Source: Candidatus Gastranaerophilales bacterium (lineage in GTDB: Bacteria > Cyanobacteriota > Vampirovibrionia > Gastranaerophilales > Gastranaerophilaceae). Taken from it: a stretch of DNA of 8,228 bases. The first letter of the stretch is position 1, and every line of letters starts with the position of its first letter. The notes beneath the pieces are model-generated. The model had not been told where the DNA came from and searched no databases. It saw nothing but the letters and a program-made list of their open reading frames with translations. A program made the translations under genes and the position numbers. Shown one piece after another: positions 1-6,137 of the stretch. Location of the stretch: assembly GCA_900772035.1 (NCBI GenBank), contig CAAGQE010000117.1, forward strand, positions 1 to 8,228, given 5' to 3'.

Positions 1-491
1 TTATCTTGCAAAACATAGCGGTACATACCGTTTGAAAAAGGAAGTTTTGCTTCGGAAGAATAAACCCCGTCTTTACCTTTTTTAAGTTCTACAAAAGTAG
101 ATTTTCCGTCATTTGAATTTGCGTTAATATGCCAATCGCCCGCCCATTTGTCTTTCAAATGTTCAGACTTAAATTGTTCATCAGTAAGCGAAACTTTATC
201 TTTCGGATTTCTGATTTCAACCAAAACTTTATCTGCCTTTGGCGCCCAAACCTTAAAGTCAACCGTTTGAGAACCGTCTTTTGCGGTTTCTTTTACGGTT
301 GCACCCCAACTTCTATGTTCTTCAATTCGTTTACCGAAAGAAACTTGAGAAGAAACATAAGCGCGAATACTCGACGAGGCTTGTTTACCTGCGACTTCTT
401 TATCCTGTTCTCTCGTTGCAACGTTTGATTTTTCCGTTGCTTTCGGTTGTATTGTATTAAAATTCTTTATTTTAGACGCTTCAATTTTCAA
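1..491 (-). CDS. CBM48 / glycoside hydrolase family 13-like protein, N-terminal part (3' end beyond window)
   Basis: Reading leftwards from 491 there is an open frame of 163 codons running off the window edge. About 60 residues of Lys/Ser/Gln-rich, probably disordered sequence lead into HRSWGATV and then VDFKVWAPKADKVLVEI, followed by a beta-rich stretch ending in FSNGMYRYVLQD. The F-x-VWAP-x-A-x-x-V pattern is typical of the CBM48/isoamylase N-terminal domain placed before the catalytic barrel of GH13 enzymes such as glycogen branching and debranching enzymes; the barrel itself would lie outside the window, so the exact reaction cannot be named. No signal peptide is visible, so a cytoplasmic glycogen or alpha-glucan role is plausible. 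There is no ATG near the 5' end: TTG at 491 is chosen, GTG at 503 (just after an in-frame TAA) is the alternative, and the GTGGGTG before the TTG is only a weak ribosome site. The gene lies downstream of the glyoxalase-like gene on the same strand. Confidence 0.6.
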   Translation of the reverse strand, partial: MKIEASKIKNFNTIQPKATEKSNVATREQDKEVAGKQASSSIRAYVSSQVSFGKRIEEHRSWGATVKETAKDGSQTVDFKVWAPKADKVLVEIRNPKDKVSLTDEQFKSEHLKDKWAGDWHINANSNDGKSTFVELKKGKDGVYSSEAKLPFSNGMYRYVLQD

Positions 492-555
492 AATAACACC
501 CACAAATTAATTACAATTTCACAGAGAAAACAAATCTCGTAAACAAAATTTTTTG

Positions 556-581
556 TCACTTAAAATCGGCATGTTAAGTGA
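556..581. other. Inverted repeat (8 bp stem, 10 nt loop) between two same-strand genes
   Basis: TCACTTAA at 556-563 pairs with TTAAGTGA at 574-581 around a 10-base loop. It lies 16 bp after the stop of the glyoxalase-like gene and about 65 bp before the next start on the minus strand. The stem is AT-rich and is followed on the minus strand by CAAAAAATTTTG rather than a clean T-run, so it is at best a weak terminator; it could equally be an operator for the CBM48/GH13-like gene. The rest of the 492-596 gap shows no convincing promoter. Confidence 0.3.
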
Positions 582-596
582 TTGTTACAGAGATTT

Positions 597-974
597 TTAT
601 ATTTTTTGAATAAGTTCGATTTCGTTGCCGTCAGGGTCTTTCAAAAAAGCAATTCTTGAACTGATTGACGCTAATTCATAGGGTTCATACAACCAATCAA
701 TGTTCATTGATTTCATTTTTTCATAAGTCTCATCAAGATTGTCCGCCTTAAAAGCAAAGTGTCCGAACGCGTTTCCGTTTTCGTAGTTATCGACTTTTTC
801 ATCGTTATAAGTCAACTCGATTTGGAATTCGCCGCTTTCTTTGTTACCCAAATAATAAAGCGTACAATCGTCAAGACGAAGTTCTTTAACAACGTCAAAA
901 CCCAAAATGTTTTTATAAAAATCGAGTGATTTTTTCAAATCGCTTACTCTAATCATAGCGTGCAAAAATTGCAT
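597..974 (-). CDS. Glyoxalase I-like protein (VOC superfamily, GloA type)
   Basis: This 125-residue protein has the length and fold signature of a single-module VOC enzyme. It opens with LHAMIRVSDLKKSLDFYK, close to the start of bacterial GloA, and keeps all four metal ligands expected of glyoxalase I: His5, Glu53 (in FQIELTYN), His72 (in AFGHFAF) and Glu120 (in DPDGNEIELI). GloA isomerises the hemithioacetal of methylglyoxal and a thiol, usually glutathione, to the lactoyl-thioester in the cytoplasm, detoxifying a glycolytic by-product. The spacing between ligands fits E. coli GloA closely, so lactoylglutathione lyase is the leading call; which thiol this organism uses is unknown, and some GloA-like VOC proteins have other substrates. 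The ATG at 974 is preceded by a strong ribosome site, GAAGGAG at 982-988. The gene diverges from hydE with a 77 bp gap. Confidence 0.85.
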   Translation of the reverse strand: MQFLHAMIRVSDLKKSLDFYKNILGFDVVKELRLDDCTLYYLGNKESGEFQIELTYNDEKVDNYENGNAFGHFAFKADNLDETYEKMKSMNIDWLYEPYELASISSRIAFLKDPDGNEIELIQKI

Positions 975-1012
975 ATTGTCTCTCCTTCGATTAAGTCAAT
1001 AAAATCGTTAAT

Positions 1013-1021
1013 ATTATAACA
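1013..1021 (-). promoter_or_regulatory. Extended -10 promoter for the glyoxalase-like gene
   Basis: On the minus strand TGTTATAAT combines a perfect TATAAT with an upstream TG dinucleotide, the extended -10 arrangement of sigma-70 promoters. No good -35 is seen 17 bp upstream, which extended -10 promoters tolerate. Transcription would begin near 1006, giving a leader of about 32 nt that contains the GAAGGAG ribosome site. Confidence 0.55.
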
Positions 1022-1036
1022 AAGATTTCAAATTTA

Positions 1037-1045
1037 TGCGATAAT
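1037..1045 (+). promoter_or_regulatory. Candidate extended -10 element for hydE, very close to the start codon
   Basis: TGCGATAAT fits TGn plus a 5/6 match to TATAAT, with ATAACA (4/6 to TTGACA) 18 bp upstream at 1016-1021. Its transcription start would fall at about 1051-1053, on or next to the hydE ATG at 1052. An alternative box, TATAAC at 1015-1020, would give a leader of about 25 nt. In neither case is there a Shine-Dalgarno-like sequence before the ATG. Confidence 0.35.
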
Positions 1046-1051
1046 AAACTT

Positions 1052-2077
1052 ATGAAAAATATTATTGACAAAGCAGCAGAAACTCACTCATTAACATACG
1101 AAGAAATCGTATCATTGTTAAAAGACAACACTTGCGACGAATACCTTTTCAAAAAAGCCGACCAAGTCAGAATGCAATATGTCGGAAACGCCGTCCATTT
1201 GAGAGGTCTTATAGAATTTTCAAACGTATGCGGAAGAAATTGTCTTTACTGCGGATTAAGAAAAGATAACTCAAAACTCGAACGATACATGATGAGTGAA
1301 GATGAAATTTTTGAAACTGCCAAAAACGCAGCCTCAATGGGTTACAAAACTGTCGTGTTGCAATCGGGCGAATCGGAATGTTATTCAATAGAAAAACTCT
1401 GCAATATTATCAAAAGAATTAAAACTTTGGACTTAGCCGTAACGCTTTCCATCGGCGAGAAAAACGAAGAAGAATACAGAGCGTTAAAAGAAGCGGGGGC
1501 AGACCGATTCTTATTAAGAATAGAAACCACAAGTTTCAAATTATACGGCAAATTGCACCCCGAAATGGCACTTACAAACAGACGTGCCTGCATAAATTTT
1601 CTCAAAAAATGCGGTTTTGAACTCGGAACGGGAGATTTAATCGGACTTCCCGACCAAACCGACGAAATGATTGCGGAAGACATTTTGTTTTTCAAAGAAA
1701 TAAATGCAGACATGGTTGGTTTGGGTCCGTTTATACCCAACCCCGACACTCCGTTAAAAGATGCACCGTCAGGCACTTTTGAAAAAGCATTAAAAGTTAT
1801 GGCAATAACAAGATTGCTTTTGCCTGATGCAAACATCCCCGCAACAACCGCAATGGAAACCTTAAATCCGAACGGCAGAATTATCGCGCTTCAATCGGGC
1901 GCAAACGTAGTAATGCCGAACGTTAATGAAACATCATACAGAACGAAATACCAACTTTACCCGGGAAAAATCTGCCTCGATGAGGGTGCGGAAAAATGCA
2001 GAAAATGTATTGAAGCAAAAATTCTCTCAATCGGAAGAACCATCGCGACTTCAAAAGGTTTCAGAGGTCAGTTATAA
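1052..2077 (+). CDS. hydE: [FeFe]-hydrogenase H-cluster radical SAM maturase HydE
   Basis: HydE is a radical SAM enzyme that, with HydG and HydF, builds the diiron subcluster of [FeFe]-hydrogenase; it acts on the Fe-cysteinate product of HydG. The protein is 341 residues, the usual HydE length. RGLIEFSNVCGRNCLYCGLR (51-70) contains the CX3CX2C motif (Cys60, Cys64, Cys67) that binds the SAM-cleaving [4Fe-4S] cluster and matches the HydE family sequence around it. A C-terminal CX7CX2C (Cys308, Cys316, Cys319) is the accessory cluster site found in some HydE proteins, including that of Thermotoga maritima. BioB and PylB are relatives, but the sequence around the cysteines and the C-terminal triad favour HydE. 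hydF, hydG and the hydrogenase are not in this window, so the gene stands apart from them. There is no visible ribosome site before the ATG. A bidirectional terminator follows. Confidence 0.92.
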   Translation: MKNIIDKAAETHSLTYEEIVSLLKDNTCDEYLFKKADQVRMQYVGNAVHLRGLIEFSNVCGRNCLYCGLRKDNSKLERYMMSEDEIFETAKNAASMGYKTVVLQSGESECYSIEKLCNIIKRIKTLDLAVTLSIGEKNEEEYRALKEAGADRFLLRIETTSFKLYGKLHPEMALTNRRACINFLKKCGFELGTGDLIGLPDQTDEMIAEDILFFKEINADMVGLGPFIPNPDTPLKDAPSGTFEKALKVMAITRLLLPDANIPATTAMETLNPNGRIIALQSGANVVMPNVNETSYRTKYQLYPGKICLDEGAEKCRKCIEAKILSIGRTIATSKGFRGQL

Positions 2078-2127
2078 TGTTTGAAAAAATTTAGTGAGAT
2101 TGTTTACACAGATAAAAAACATAAAAC

Positions 2128-2158
2128 AAAGGCGGTATAAAAACCGCCTTTAAATTTT
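2128..2158. terminator. Bidirectional rho-independent terminator between convergent genes
   Basis: AAAGGCGGT at 2128-2136 pairs with ACCGCCTTT at 2143-2151 around a six-base loop. On the plus strand it is followed by TTTAAATTTTTA; on the minus strand the stem runs into TTTGTTTTATGTTTTTT. It lies 50 bp after the hydE stop and 9 bp after the stop of the convergent calpain-like gene, so it can serve both. Confidence 0.85.
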
Positions 2159-2160
2159 TA

Positions 2161-3906
2161 TTATGAAAGTTTCAAGTATTGAAGACCTTTGATGTAACCT
2201 TCAAATTCCGAACGATTTACGGTTACTTCTTTTTCGGAATCCCAAGGATTGATAATCGTAATCGTATCATCAGTAACTGCAGTAACAGTCAAAGCGTGAC
2301 CGCCCGTTGAATTTGTCGTAAGGTCGATTTTTTCGTCTTTATCGACACCTACACCGTTTAGGGTGATACAAGTATTGTTTGAACCGCCGCCGATGAAGTT
2401 ATATCTTTGAACACCCGCGGGAGTTTTGCCGTCAACTTTTTTGTAATATCCGCTTGCATCTTTGTAATAAGCACCGTCTGCGCTTTCGGCATAACCGTTA
2501 TCGGCATAAACGCTTGCATACATTGCATACGGAGAATTGCCGTCATTTTTAATTTCATCCAATGTGCCGTGAACTTTTTCGTTACCGCTCACATAGCCTG
2601 TTTTTTGTCCTGTAAGCAGGTACATTACCTGCGACATATTTCCGCTGGTAAGTGCGCTTTTTCCTGCGTTATAAGATTCTTCGCTGACAGTTGTCGTAAC
2701 GTAAGACGGCCAATCTGCCTGAGGTTGAATTTCACCTTTATAAACTTGTTCACGGAATTGTTCCAATGCCAATTCAATCAACATTGCATCGTCATCACCT
2801 TCCGAATAACGACCCATGCCCGAGCCGACAATTCCGCCCAAAGAACTTACGGTCGCAGAGTCTGCGGCTCTCAATTCTTCCGTATTAAACGTATATGCTC
2901 TGCCGACACCTGCAAAGTTAACGGTGTAAGAACCGTCATTGTTATTTGTTATCGCATTTTTGATAATTTCTTGTCCTTGCGGAGTTTTGGAAAGCGAATT
3001 TAACGTTGCCAAAAGGTAACAATCACCGGTACCCTGTTGTGCAACTTTTTCATCAATTTCTCTGTTAATATTTACTGTCGCATCGCTTGCGAGACCGACA
3101 CTTACGTCTGCTTGATTTTCGTAAGTTTTTACGATTTTATCGATTTTAGCCTTAACCGTATCGGGGCATTCGGGAGTATTTGCAAACGCTCTCATTGAGT
3201 CGATTGCGGCTCTTGCGTTATTACTGTACGAATTGTTATAATTTGCATCCGTATTGAATGCGCCGTCTGCCTGCGAACCGTTATAAAGTTGTTCAAAAGT
3301 TACATCCGTGCCGTTAATGGTATTTTGCAACATTTGAGGCGAGTTATCGGACATTAATTTGTAAATATCTTCAAACTCATTTTTTGTATTAATTTTATCC
3401 GTATAATCGTTGTAAGCCTGCGTCAACTGAGTATTCGTGACATTTTTCAGATTAATGCCGTTGAGCGCTGCATATTCAACGAAACTGTCCTGTCCGTCAA
3501 CGTGGTTAATTGCTTGAGATTTTCTCAAATAATTATCGGGATTTGCAGTAACTTCATCCGTCGGAATGTCGTTTTCAGCTTCTTTCAATGCGGATTGAAC
3601 GAGTTCCTCAACATACTCGTCCGAAATTGCTTCATCTAAATAATCTTCAGTAATTGTTTCATTATCGCTGCCGAACGTGATTTCTTTTTCGGCAGGTTTT
3701 TCAACATCTTGCGAAACAAAAGAATTAACAATATTTTGTGCATTTGTATTCAATTTGGTCGTCAAATCATCCGCAATTTGACCTAAAAGATTATCATTTG
3801 AAAAAATGCTGGCAGACTTTGAAGATGCCGAATTATTAGCAACTTCCGCCAACTGTGATTTATCAATTTTTAATTTATTTGTTAGTTTTCCAAATTGAAT
3901 CGTCAT
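2161..3906 (-). CDS. Calpain-like (peptidase family C2) cysteine peptidase without signal peptide
   Basis: Read from the ATG at 3906 this is a 581-residue protein. Residues 1 to about 280 are polar, Asn/Asp-rich and not recognised as a domain. The C-terminal half carries a papain-fold core: QQGTGDCYLLATLNSLS, with the nucleophile Cys296 and a Gln six residues before it suited to the oxyanion hole; GGHALTVTAV with His537; and IINPWDSEKEV with Asn553. The GDC-Y/W-LLA block and the His and Asn-Pro-W blocks are those of calpain-family peptidases, so intracellular or exported proteolysis is likely. No signal peptide or membrane segment is seen. A GTG at 3918 could add four residues, but AAGGTG (3916-3921) sits nine bases before the ATG and overlaps that GTG, so the ATG is preferred. 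A sigma-28-like promoter lies upstream; a bidirectional terminator follows. Calcium dependence and targets are unknown. Confidence 0.8.
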   Translation of the reverse strand: MTIQFGKLTNKLKIDKSQLAEVANNSASSKSASIFSNDNLLGQIADDLTTKLNTNAQNIVNSFVSQDVEKPAEKEITFGSDNETITEDYLDEAISDEYVEELVQSALKEAENDIPTDEVTANPDNYLRKSQAINHVDGQDSFVEYAALNGINLKNVTNTQLTQAYNDYTDKINTKNEFEDIYKLMSDNSPQMLQNTINGTDVTFEQLYNGSQADGAFNTDANYNNSYSNNARAAIDSMRAFANTPECPDTVKAKIDKIVKTYENQADVSVGLASDATVNINREIDEKVAQQGTGDCYLLATLNSLSKTPQGQEIIKNAITNNNDGSYTVNFAGVGRAYTFNTEELRAADSATVSSLGGIVGSGMGRYSEGDDDAMLIELALEQFREQVYKGEIQPQADWPSYVTTTVSEESYNAGKSALTSGNMSQVMYLLTGQKTGYVSGNEKVHGTLDEIKNDGNSPYAMYASVYADNGYAESADGAYYKDASGYYKKVDGKTPAGVQRYNFIGGGSNNTCITLNGVGVDKDEKIDLTTNSTGGHALTVTAVTDDTITIINPWDSEKEVTVNRSEFEGYIKGLQYLKLS

Positions 3907-3933
3907 GCCAGATTTCACCTTACCATAATTTCT

Positions 3934-3960
3934 TTATCGTAATAAAGCGAAAAAACTTTA
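3934..3960 (-). promoter_or_regulatory. Sigma-28 (FliA/SigD)-like promoter of the calpain-like gene
   Basis: On the minus strand TAAAGTTT (3953-3960) is followed after 11 bases by TACGATAA (3934-3941). The enterobacterial sigma-28 consensus is TAAAGTTT-N11-GCCGATAA, so the -35 part matches 8/8, the spacing exactly, and the -10 part 6/8. Transcription from about 3928 would give a leader of about 22 nt including the AAGGTG ribosome site. A GTTAAA half-site lies at 3977-3982, 21 bases upstream of CTAAAG, as in the two genes at the right end. CTTTAT(TACG)ATAAAG at 3932-3947 is also a small palindrome overlapping the -10. Confidence 0.55.
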
Positions 3961-3994
3961 GAACAAATTAAAAATTTTTAACAAATTATTGAAT

Positions 3995-5029
3995 TTATCT
4001 TTTATAGTCGAGGTTTTTATCGGCTTGAACATAACCTTGCAAAAATTTTTCAAACTTATGGAAATCCCGAAACAGAGTAACCGTCGGAACCGTTCGTTTT
4101 TGCAAAACGTAAGACAAAAAACTGTACGCTTTTAGGTCAAAATTATATTTTCCGACCAAATATTTAAAGTAATCAATTAAAAAATAAATATGGGGTGAAA
4201 GATTTTCGTTGTTATATTTTCTCGCATAATTACATTCAATATCGAGCGCAACAGTTTCTACACCCAAAGATTTCATTAACTCGAAAAAGCCCTTTATCTC
4301 TGCGGGATTATCATTGTATCCGGGAATAATTATGTATTTTATTATAAGATTTTGAGAATTTTCTGCCGCAAGAGCGTACTTTTTGATGTTTTCACAAACC
4401 AAATCGAAGCAATCGACCTGTTTAATTTTCAAATAAGTCGAACGGCTTGAAGAATCAATCGAAACTACTAATTTACCAACGTTATTTTTCAACGTTTTTT
4501 CAATCGAGGGGCTGAATTTTATTCCGCTTGAATGTATTCTCAAACTCGTACCGTTTGAGGCTAACAAATCGACCAATTCTTCAAAATGAATCATCAAAGT
4601 CGGCTCGCCGCCTTGCATAGTGGCTTCTCCGCCAGATTCATAATAACCTTTTTCGATTAAATCTTTTATGACGGGAAGAACATCATATCTGACCCCGTGA
4701 TTTCCTTGCTTATCAGAGCAATAAACGCATTTTGCGTTGCAACTTCTGCAATGAGAAAAGTGAAACTCGGAGATTTTCTTATCCTGCTTAAATTCGTAAT
4801 TCGTTAAATGGTAGCAATTTTCGCATTCGTAAATGGTCTTAATTTTTTGGGCAGCAATTCTTTTTGCTTTTATCTCAAATAGATTTTCCCAATCAATCGG
4901 CTCGCCGTTATAATTATCAATCAAAAGAGGAAGACCTCGTCCGTCATTGTGTGAAATACAACAATCACAGACTTTGTCATCTTCAAAATTTATACCCGCA
5001 TCTATAAAACTGCAGCCTTTTGTATTCAT
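3995..5029 (-). CDS. Radical SAM protein with an N-terminal Cys-rich segment, substrate unknown
   Basis: This 344-residue protein has a clear radical SAM core: HCRSCNAKCVYC (93-104) holds CX3CX2C (Cys97, Cys101, Cys104) for the [4Fe-4S] cluster that cleaves SAM, GGEPTL (140-145) is the SAM-binding GGE motif, and LVVSIDSS (187-194) looks like a following barrel strand. The first 75 residues add further cysteines, Cys6, Cys21, Cys23, Cys24, Cys69 and Cys72, with Cys94 just before the motif; this resembles a SPASM-like auxiliary metal or cluster site placed at the N-terminus instead of the C-terminus. Such proteins modify peptides, glycans or small molecules, but nothing here identifies the substrate; no precursor peptide gene is adjacent. 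TAAGGA at 5035-5040 is a good ribosome site for the ATG. It starts 34 bp after nadA on the same strand, so the two are probably cotranscribed. Confidence 0.8.
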   Translation of the reverse strand: MNTKGCSFIDAGINFEDDKVCDCCISHNDGRGLPLLIDNYNGEPIDWENLFEIKAKRIAAQKIKTIYECENCYHLTNYEFKQDKKISEFHFSHCRSCNAKCVYCSDKQGNHGVRYDVLPVIKDLIEKGYYESGGEATMQGGEPTLMIHFEELVDLLASNGTSLRIHSSGIKFSPSIEKTLKNNVGKLVVSIDSSSRSTYLKIKQVDCFDLVCENIKKYALAAENSQNLIIKYIIIPGYNDNPAEIKGFFELMKSLGVETVALDIECNYARKYNNENLSPHIYFLIDYFKYLVGKYNFDLKAYSFLSYVLQKRTVPTVTLFRDFHKFEKFLQGYVQADKNLDYKR

Positions 5030-5063
5030 AAAAATCCTTAGCAGAAAATCTCAGATTACAAAA

Positions 5064-5981
5064 CTACTCGTTTATTGCAATCATTCTTTCAATTGCCTGT
5101 TTTGCCTTTGCGGCAATTTCTTCTTCAACAAAGATTTCGTTTTCTTCAGTTTCCAATACGTGCAAAATGTCATCAAGAGTGTTCTTTTTCATATTCGGAC
5201 AAACCGCCTTGTTAGAAACCAAATAGAATTTCTTATCTTTATAATCTCTTGAAAGTCTGTCTACGACACCTTTTTCCGTAACAATGATAAATTCTTTCGC
5301 ATCGGATTCTTTTGCATATTTCATAATACCTGTTGTAGAACCGATGTAATCAGCAAGTTTTGTAACCGCTTGATGGCATTCGGGGTGAGCAAGAACTTTT
5401 GCATTAGGATATTTTTGTTTCATTGCTTCAACATCTTCAACAAGAATTGCAAGGTGAGTCGGGCAATATCCGGGATATGTAACAACTTCGACATTACCGA
5501 GTTGATTTGCCACATAAGTACCTAAATATTTATCGGGAGCAAAAAGAATCTTCGGAACCTTCATTGACTCAACTACGTGAACCGCATTTGCGCTCGTACA
5601 ACAAATATCAGCCTCTGCCTTAACATCAGCAGAAGAATTTACGTAACACACAACAGGAACATTCGGATACATTGACTTGAACTCTCTGATTTGTTGCAAG
5701 TCAACCATGTCAGACATTCTGCAACCCGCATCCATTTTAGGAAGAAGAACTTTTTTGTCGGGAGACAAAATCTTGGCTGTTTCCGCCATGAAATATACAC
5801 CACCGAAAACGATAATATCAGCATCAGTTTGAGCCGCCAATCTGCTTAATTGCAAAGAATCACCGACATAATCGGCAACTTCGTCAATTTCAACGTTCTG
5901 ATAACAATGCGCCAAAACTATCGCATTTTTCTCTTTTTTAAGTTCTTTTATTCTTTCAACTAATTTTTTCGTGTCACGCAT
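5064..5981 (-). CDS. nadA: Quinolinate synthase NadA
   Basis: NadA condenses iminoaspartate with dihydroxyacetone phosphate to quinolinate in the de novo NAD pathway, in the cytoplasm, using an oxygen-sensitive [4Fe-4S] cluster. The 305-residue length matches the shorter NadA forms such as those of Thermotoga. The three cluster cysteines are present at the expected spacing: Cys87 (KMDAGCRMSDM), Cys173 (YPGYCPTHLA) and Cys261 (KAVCPNMKKNTL). Other family blocks are LAHCYQ (23-28), GDSLQLS (40-46) and AHPECHQAV (198-206). The ATG at 5981 has only a weak purine-rich AGAAGAAG upstream. nadB and nadC are not in this window. A sigma-70-type promoter sits just upstream, and a radical SAM gene follows 34 bp downstream. 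Confidence 0.96.
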   Translation of the reverse strand: MRDTKKLVERIKELKKEKNAIVLAHCYQNVEIDEVADYVGDSLQLSRLAAQTDADIIVFGGVYFMAETAKILSPDKKVLLPKMDAGCRMSDMVDLQQIREFKSMYPNVPVVCYVNSSADVKAEADICCTSANAVHVVESMKVPKILFAPDKYLGTYVANQLGNVEVVTYPGYCPTHLAILVEDVEAMKQKYPNAKVLAHPECHQAVTKLADYIGSTTGIMKYAKESDAKEFIIVTEKGVVDRLSRDYKDKKFYLVSNKAVCPNMKKNTLDDILHVLETEENEIFVEEEIAAKAKQAIERMIAINE

Positions 5982-6012
5982 AAATCATACTTCTTCTTTA
6001 AATAATATTGGT

Positions 6013-6040
6013 ATTGTACTCTAAAAAGTATGTTTGACAA
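6013..6040 (-). promoter_or_regulatory. Sigma-70-type promoter of nadA
   Basis: On the minus strand TTGTCA (6035-6040, 5/6 to TTGACA) and TACAAT (6013-6018, 5/6 to TATAAT) are separated by 16 bases. Transcription would start near 6006, leaving a leader of about 25 nt before the nadA ATG. The paired GTTAAC-type element at 6048-6063 begins only eight bases upstream of this -35, so a protein bound there might affect both divergent genes. Confidence 0.7.
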
Positions 6041-6047
6041 AAGGAAT

Positions 6048-6063
6048 GTAAACAAATGTTAAC
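6048..6063 (+). promoter_or_regulatory. Paired GTTAAC-type element, copy 1
   Basis: GTAAACAAATGTTAAC consists of two half-sites (GTAAAC and GTTAAC) starting ten bases apart, one helical turn. A near-identical element (14 of 16 bases) lies at 7935-7950 before the paralogous gene. Both end 74 bp before the start codon (74 intervening bases here, 73 in copy 2) and 16-17 bp before the TAAAG box. The placement suits an activator or repressor site; the regulator is unknown. Confidence 0.5.
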
Positions 6064-6079
6064 ACTTCCAAAAACATGC

Positions 6080-6107
6080 TAAAGTTTTGCTATAACTGGG
6101 TCGACAT
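6080..6107 (+). promoter_or_regulatory. Sigma-28-like promoter of the EF-hand/amidase gene, with an embedded sigma-70-like -10
   Basis: TAAAGTTT (6080-6087) is a full match to the sigma-28 -35 and is followed after 12 bases by GTCGACAT (6100-6107), 5/8 to GCCGATAA and 6/8 to the Bacillus-type GCCGATAT. Transcription would begin near 6113, about 25 nt before the ATG. Within the spacer TGCTATAAC (6088-6096) is an extended -10-like sequence lacking a -35, so a sigma-70 start near 6103 is an alternative. The leader holds a TAGGA ribosome-like site at 6129-6133, only four bases before the ATG. Confidence 0.5.
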
Positions 6108-6137
6108 GGTAAATGTGTAGGTGACATGTAGGACAAT

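Noticed and set aside
129..428. 99-residue open frame on the plus strand
   Set aside because: Antisense to the CBM48/GH13-like gene, whose domain motif is clear; no ribosome site and no family resemblance.
563..570. GCCGATTT on the minus strand, resembling a sigma-28 -10 for the CBM48/GH13-like gene
   Set aside because: No TAAA box lies 15-16 bases upstream, it sits in a hairpin loop, and it is about 71 bp from the start codon, unlike the 27-30 bp of the other three.
1381..1836. 151-residue open frame on the minus strand
   Set aside because: It lies wholly inside hydE, whose protein is strongly conserved; the antisense product has low-complexity Ser/Phe-rich composition and no recognisable motif.
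2407..3003. 198-residue open frame on the plus strand
   Set aside because: It is antisense to the catalytic half of the calpain-like gene; Cys/Phe/Arg-rich composition is typical of a shadow frame.
3967..3982. TTAAAAATTTTTAA as a terminator after the radical SAM gene
   Set aside because: The palindrome has no G-C pairs and no loop; it is better explained as AT-rich sequence upstream of the calpain-like gene's promoter.
6106..6131. Tiny start-stop frames in the leader of the EF-hand/amidase gene (ATG at 6106, 6113 and 6126)
   Set aside because: None has a well-spaced ribosome site and the paralogue's leader does not keep them, so a regulatory upstream ORF is not supported.
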